Assembly: GCF_029335485.1 (NCBI RefSeq)
Contig: NZ_JARJLM010000128.1
Location: 1 to 35,869, forward strand
Reading direction: 5' to 3'
DNA length: 35,869 nt
DNA from: Cupriavidus basilensis
GTDB taxonomy: Bacteria; Pseudomonadota; Gammaproteobacteria; Burkholderiales; Burkholderiaceae
Shown: in pieces, positions 33,716 to 35,869 of the stretch
Position numbering within the stretch: the first letter of the stretch is position 1
Layout: every line of letters starts with the position of its first letter
Translations under genes and position numbers: made by a program
The notes under the pieces: model-generated
What the model was told of the DNA's origin: nothing
What the model saw: only the letters and a program-made list of their open reading frames with translations
Databases searched by the model: none

Positions 33716-35086
33716 TCAAGCGGGCGCGCCCGCCCCGCCGGCGGCCGCCACGCGCCGGCCCGGCAGCGGCAGGCGGCGCAGGAAGCGGAACATGCCGTGC
33801 TGGTCGATCCAGCGGGCATAGGCCAGGTAGCCGGAATCGCGCGACAGGTGCCGCTCCTCGGTCCAGGCACGCAGCGCGTAGATGCCGTTGACGGCCAGCA
33901 GCAGCAGGCAGTGGCGCAGCGTCTCGCCGGCCGGGCCGTGCGCGATGAAGGGAATCGAGATCATCCACCACGACAGGTTCTTGGCCACGTAGGCCGGATG
34001 CTTGGTCCAGCGGTAGGGCCCGTTGGTGATGATGCCGCGGTGGGTCAGGTTCGAGAAACGCGCGCCGAAGCTGACCGTGGCCCAGACATAGATGGCCGTC
34101 AGCAGCAGGATGGCGCTGCCCCAGATGGTGTACAGCAGCGGCGTGTTCCACAGCCAGGCGCCCCACTTGAAGTCCGTGTCGTAGGCCAGGTACTGGCGCC
34201 CATAGAGCGACCAGAACGGCTCGTAGCAGACCAGCGCCACCGCCCAGCCCAGCATGGTCGGCTCGGCCGAGCGCAGGTGCGTGTCGGCGACGCGCAGCGC
34301 CAGCAGGTAGCCCATCGCCACCAGTCCCACGTCGATGAAGTAGAACAGGCCGTACAGCAGGTCGAACCAGGCCTTGAAGCCGGTGAGCTGGCTGAAGTCG
34401 GCGGACAGGAAGCGCGCCAGGTCGTTGCACATATAGGTGAACATCAGCGGCAGGAAGAAGCCCTTCACCAGCCAGCCCAGCAGATGCTGGCCGACGATGC
34501 GGGCATCCACCTTGTCCCACTGCATGGCCACCATCCGGCCCAGGTGCCAGTAGCCATCGAGCGGGCGCGCCATCCTGCGGTCGACGAAGTAGAAGTACGG
34601 CAGCGCCAGCGCCAGCCACGGCGGCAGCACCAGCCGCAGCATCGCGTAGTAGCGGTCGTAGTAATCGCCGTGGTACTCCGGGAACAGCCAGTACAGCAGC
34701 GCGACGAAGCCCAGGCTGCCGAACAGGCCGGCCAACTTGAACAGGCTGCGCTGCCACGACGGATGGTCGCGGCCGAAGTCCAGCCCGGTCGACGCGCGCC
34801 GGTACGCCTTCAGCCACAGCAGGTCCACCAGCAGCACCGCTGCCGAGGTCATGCCGAGCATGAAGAGTGCGGACTTCACCACATCGTCGCCGAAGGGCCG
34901 GTCGGTGCGCAGGATAACCAGCGCCAGCAGGAACGCTGCCAAGCCGGCGGCGGCCACTGCGCCGTGGGTGGCCGAGCGCGGTCGCGCCGCCCTCGGCTCG
35001 CGCGTGCTGGCGCGCTTCCCGTCCGTCGCGGCGCCGGCCTGGCACCCATCTTTTGCCACATCGTTCTCAGTCACATCCCACCTCAT
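33716..35086 (-). CDS. ICMT-like integral membrane methyltransferase-family protein
   Basis: 456 residues from ATG 35086; GTG 35074, preceded by GAGGTGGGAT, is an equally good start and is closer to a proper ribosome site. About ten transmembrane helices are visible. The C-terminal part has THRGIITNGPYRWTKHPAYV then AKNLSWWMISIPF, the signature of isoprenylcysteine carboxyl methyltransferase/phospholipid methyltransferase-like proteins (G-P-Y-R..-K-H-P-x-Y), and RAWTEERHLSRDSGYLAYA near the end. The N-terminal 250 residues are extra relative to short ICMT proteins. The ATG abuts the stop codon of the upstream repeat-protein gene, so translational coupling is likely. Methyl-transfer activity is inferred only, and the substrate may be lipid or surface-linked. 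Confidence 0.85.
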   Translation of the reverse strand: MRWDVTENDVAKDGCQAGAATDGKRASTREPRAARPRSATHGAVAAAGLAAFLLALVILRTDRPFGDDVVKSALFMLGMTSAAVLLVDLLWLKAYRRASTGLDFGRDHPSWQRSLFKLAGLFGSLGFVALLYWLFPEYHGDYYDRYYAMLRLVLPPWLALALPYFYFVDRRMARPLDGYWHLGRMVAMQWDKVDARIVGQHLLGWLVKGFFLPLMFTYMCNDLARFLSADFSQLTGFKAWFDLLYGLFYFIDVGLVAMGYLLALRVADTHLRSAEPTMLGWAVALVCYEPFWSLYGRQYLAYDTDFKWGAWLWNTPLLYTIWGSAILLLTAIYVWATVSFGARFSNLTHRGIITNGPYRWTKHPAYVAKNLSWWMISIPFIAHGPAGETLRHCLLLLAVNGIYALRAWTEERHLSRDSGYLAYARWIDQHGMFRFLRRLPLPGRRVAAAGGAGAPA

Positions 35087-35869
35087 TTACTGGTTGCGCT
35101 CGGTGATCACCAGCGGCACGCGCACATCGCCCACCGTCATCACCGCCTGCACCGGCAGCGCGCCCGCCGGCACCGACGTGGCGGTGAACGCGCGCGACTG
35201 CGGCGCGAAGCGCAGCCACGACGGCAAGGCCCGGCCATCGGCCAGCGTCACCTGAGCCGTGGCGCCCTGCGCCGCGCCCGGCACCGCCTGCGCGGGCAGC
35301 GTAAAGCGGAAGTGGCTGCCCGGCCGCGCCATCGCCTTCGGCACCGACACCGCAATGAGATCGGACGGATGGCCCGAAGCCTTGAGGCTCACGGTGACCG
35401 AGATGCCATTCGGATCCTCGGCGGGGCCGTTCGCGCTGCCGGCGGCATCGCTGCGGCCGGACTGCGCGGCGGCATCGTTCGGCGCCAGGCGGGTGCCGGA
35501 TGCCGCGTTGCCGCTTTCGCTCGACGGCGAAGTGCCACCGCTGGACGAACCTGCGCCTTCGGTCGCTCCGCCGCTGGAGCTACTGGTCGACGAACTGCCA
35601 TTGCCGGAAGACGAACCACTGCCGCTGGACGAACCACTGCCGCTGGACGAACTACCGCTGCTGGACGAGCTACCGCTGCCGGAAGAGGAGCCGCTACCGC
35701 TGGACAAGCCCGCGTCATCGGGCTTGCCGCCGCTGGAGCCGCTGCTTGACGAACTTCCATTGCCGGACGACGAGCCGCTGCCGCTGGACGAACTGCCGCT
35801 ACCGGAAGAGGAGCCACTGCCGCTCGACGAGCCTGCGTCATCGGGCTTGCCGCCGCTGGAGCTGCCGCT
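35087..35869 (-). CDS. C-terminal part of a Ser/Gly-repeat surface protein
   Basis: 260 codons are visible and the frame runs off the right edge, so the N-terminus is missing. From the edge the protein is a low-complexity Ser/Gly tract (units such as SSGSGSSSGSG with SSGGKPDDAG), then a Thr/Ala/Asn-rich linker. The C-terminal domain of about 110 residues, beta-rich (ISVTVSLKASGHPSDLIAVS), ends with LPSWLRFAPQSRAFTATSVP. That last motif is characteristic of He_PIG/cadherin-like Ig domains (LPSWLxFDxxTxxFSGTP), found in large adhesins and biofilm proteins. It is therefore probably the tail of a secreted or surface protein, with a flexible Ser/Gly spacer. The ICMT-like gene follows directly. Confidence 0.85.
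   Translation of the reverse strand, partial: SGSSSGGKPDDAGSSSGSGSSSGSGSSSSGSGSSSGNGSSSSSGSSGGKPDDAGLSSGSGSSSGSGSSSSSGSSSSGSGSSSGSGSSSGNGSSSTSSSSGGATEGAGSSSGGTSPSSESGNAASGTRLAPNDAAAQSGRSDAAGSANGPAEDPNGISVTVSLKASGHPSDLIAVSVPKAMARPGSHFRFTLPAQAVPGAAQGATAQVTLADGRALPSWLRFAPQSRAFTATSVPAGALPVQAVMTVGDVRVPLVITERNQ
35712..35869 (-). repeat. 41-residue tandem repeat within the Ser/Gly tract
   Basis: The block encoding SSGGKPDDAG appears twice, its common DNA start being at 35712 and 35835, exactly 123 bp (41 codons) apart. Between the copies are degenerate 6-codon Ser/Gly sub-repeats. The coding phase is kept throughout. The array continues past the window edge, so the copy number is unknown. Such arrays often expand and contract by slippage or recombination. 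Confidence 0.8.

Noticed and set aside
33797-35749. A 650-codon open frame on the plus strand opposite the ICMT-like and repeat-protein genes
   Set aside because: Its translation is Arg/Gln/His/Ala-rich with no motifs and mirrors the GC-rich genes on the other strand; the minus-strand proteins have clear families.
35540-35869. Regular short repeats at the right edge as a CRISPR array
   Set aside because: The repeats are in-frame Ser/Gly codons with no unique spacers, within an open coding frame.

Overview
The window is GC-rich bacterial chromosomal or megaplasmid DNA. Its gene families (LysE exporter, SCP2-type thiolase, OYE flavoenzyme, DUF885 lipoprotein, MalT-like regulator, IS5/IS30 relics) suggest a betaproteobacterium of the Burkholderiaceae, most likely Cupriavidus/Ralstonia-like. 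This is inferred from gene content only; no rRNA or tRNA gene is present to settle it.

Left part (1-11.4 kb) is a patchwork of accessory DNA. Decayed fragments (an unknown gene, a possible copD tail, a truncated HlyD/M50-type adaptor, an IS30 transposase tail) surround intact genes. The most unusual is a two-gene module at 735-4520: a coiled-coil lipoprotein followed by an 847-residue membrane protein with a four-Cys motif, a possible D...QxK nuclease-like domain and a glycine-zipper C-terminus. After it come a LysE-type exporter, a DUF885 metallopeptidase-like lipoprotein, an XRE regulator behind a perfect 12-bp palindrome but with no toxin partner, and an alpha/beta hydrolase.

Central part (11.4-27.7 kb) is acyl-CoA and redox metabolism in small regulated blocks. 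A MalT-like (LAL) regulator, broken by a frameshift just before its LuxR HTH, faces a four-gene operon: acyl-CoA dehydrogenase, acyl-CoA ligase, saccharopine-dehydrogenase-like reductase and SCP2-type thiolase. Three TCACGG elements lie in the gap between them. Next come a TetR regulator and a thioesterase-fold protein, a MarR regulator, an enoyl-CoA hydratase/isomerase, a MECR-like enoyl reductase, an OYE reductase and a zinc alcohol dehydrogenase, then a divergent TetR gene. Palindromic operators can be read directly upstream of each regulator. The MarR-type site TTCGCATGCGAA occurs twice in the hydratase promoter and once, imperfectly, before marR, which predicts a small MarR regulon.

Right part (27.7-35.9 kb) holds an ABC permease/ATPase pair, a shattered Fic-domain gene, a convergent response regulator and 7TM-DISM histidine kinase, a decayed IS5-family transposase, an ICMT-like membrane protein, and the C-terminus of a large Ser/Gly-repeat surface protein that runs off the window. 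No CRISPR array, rRNA, tRNA or replication origin was seen.
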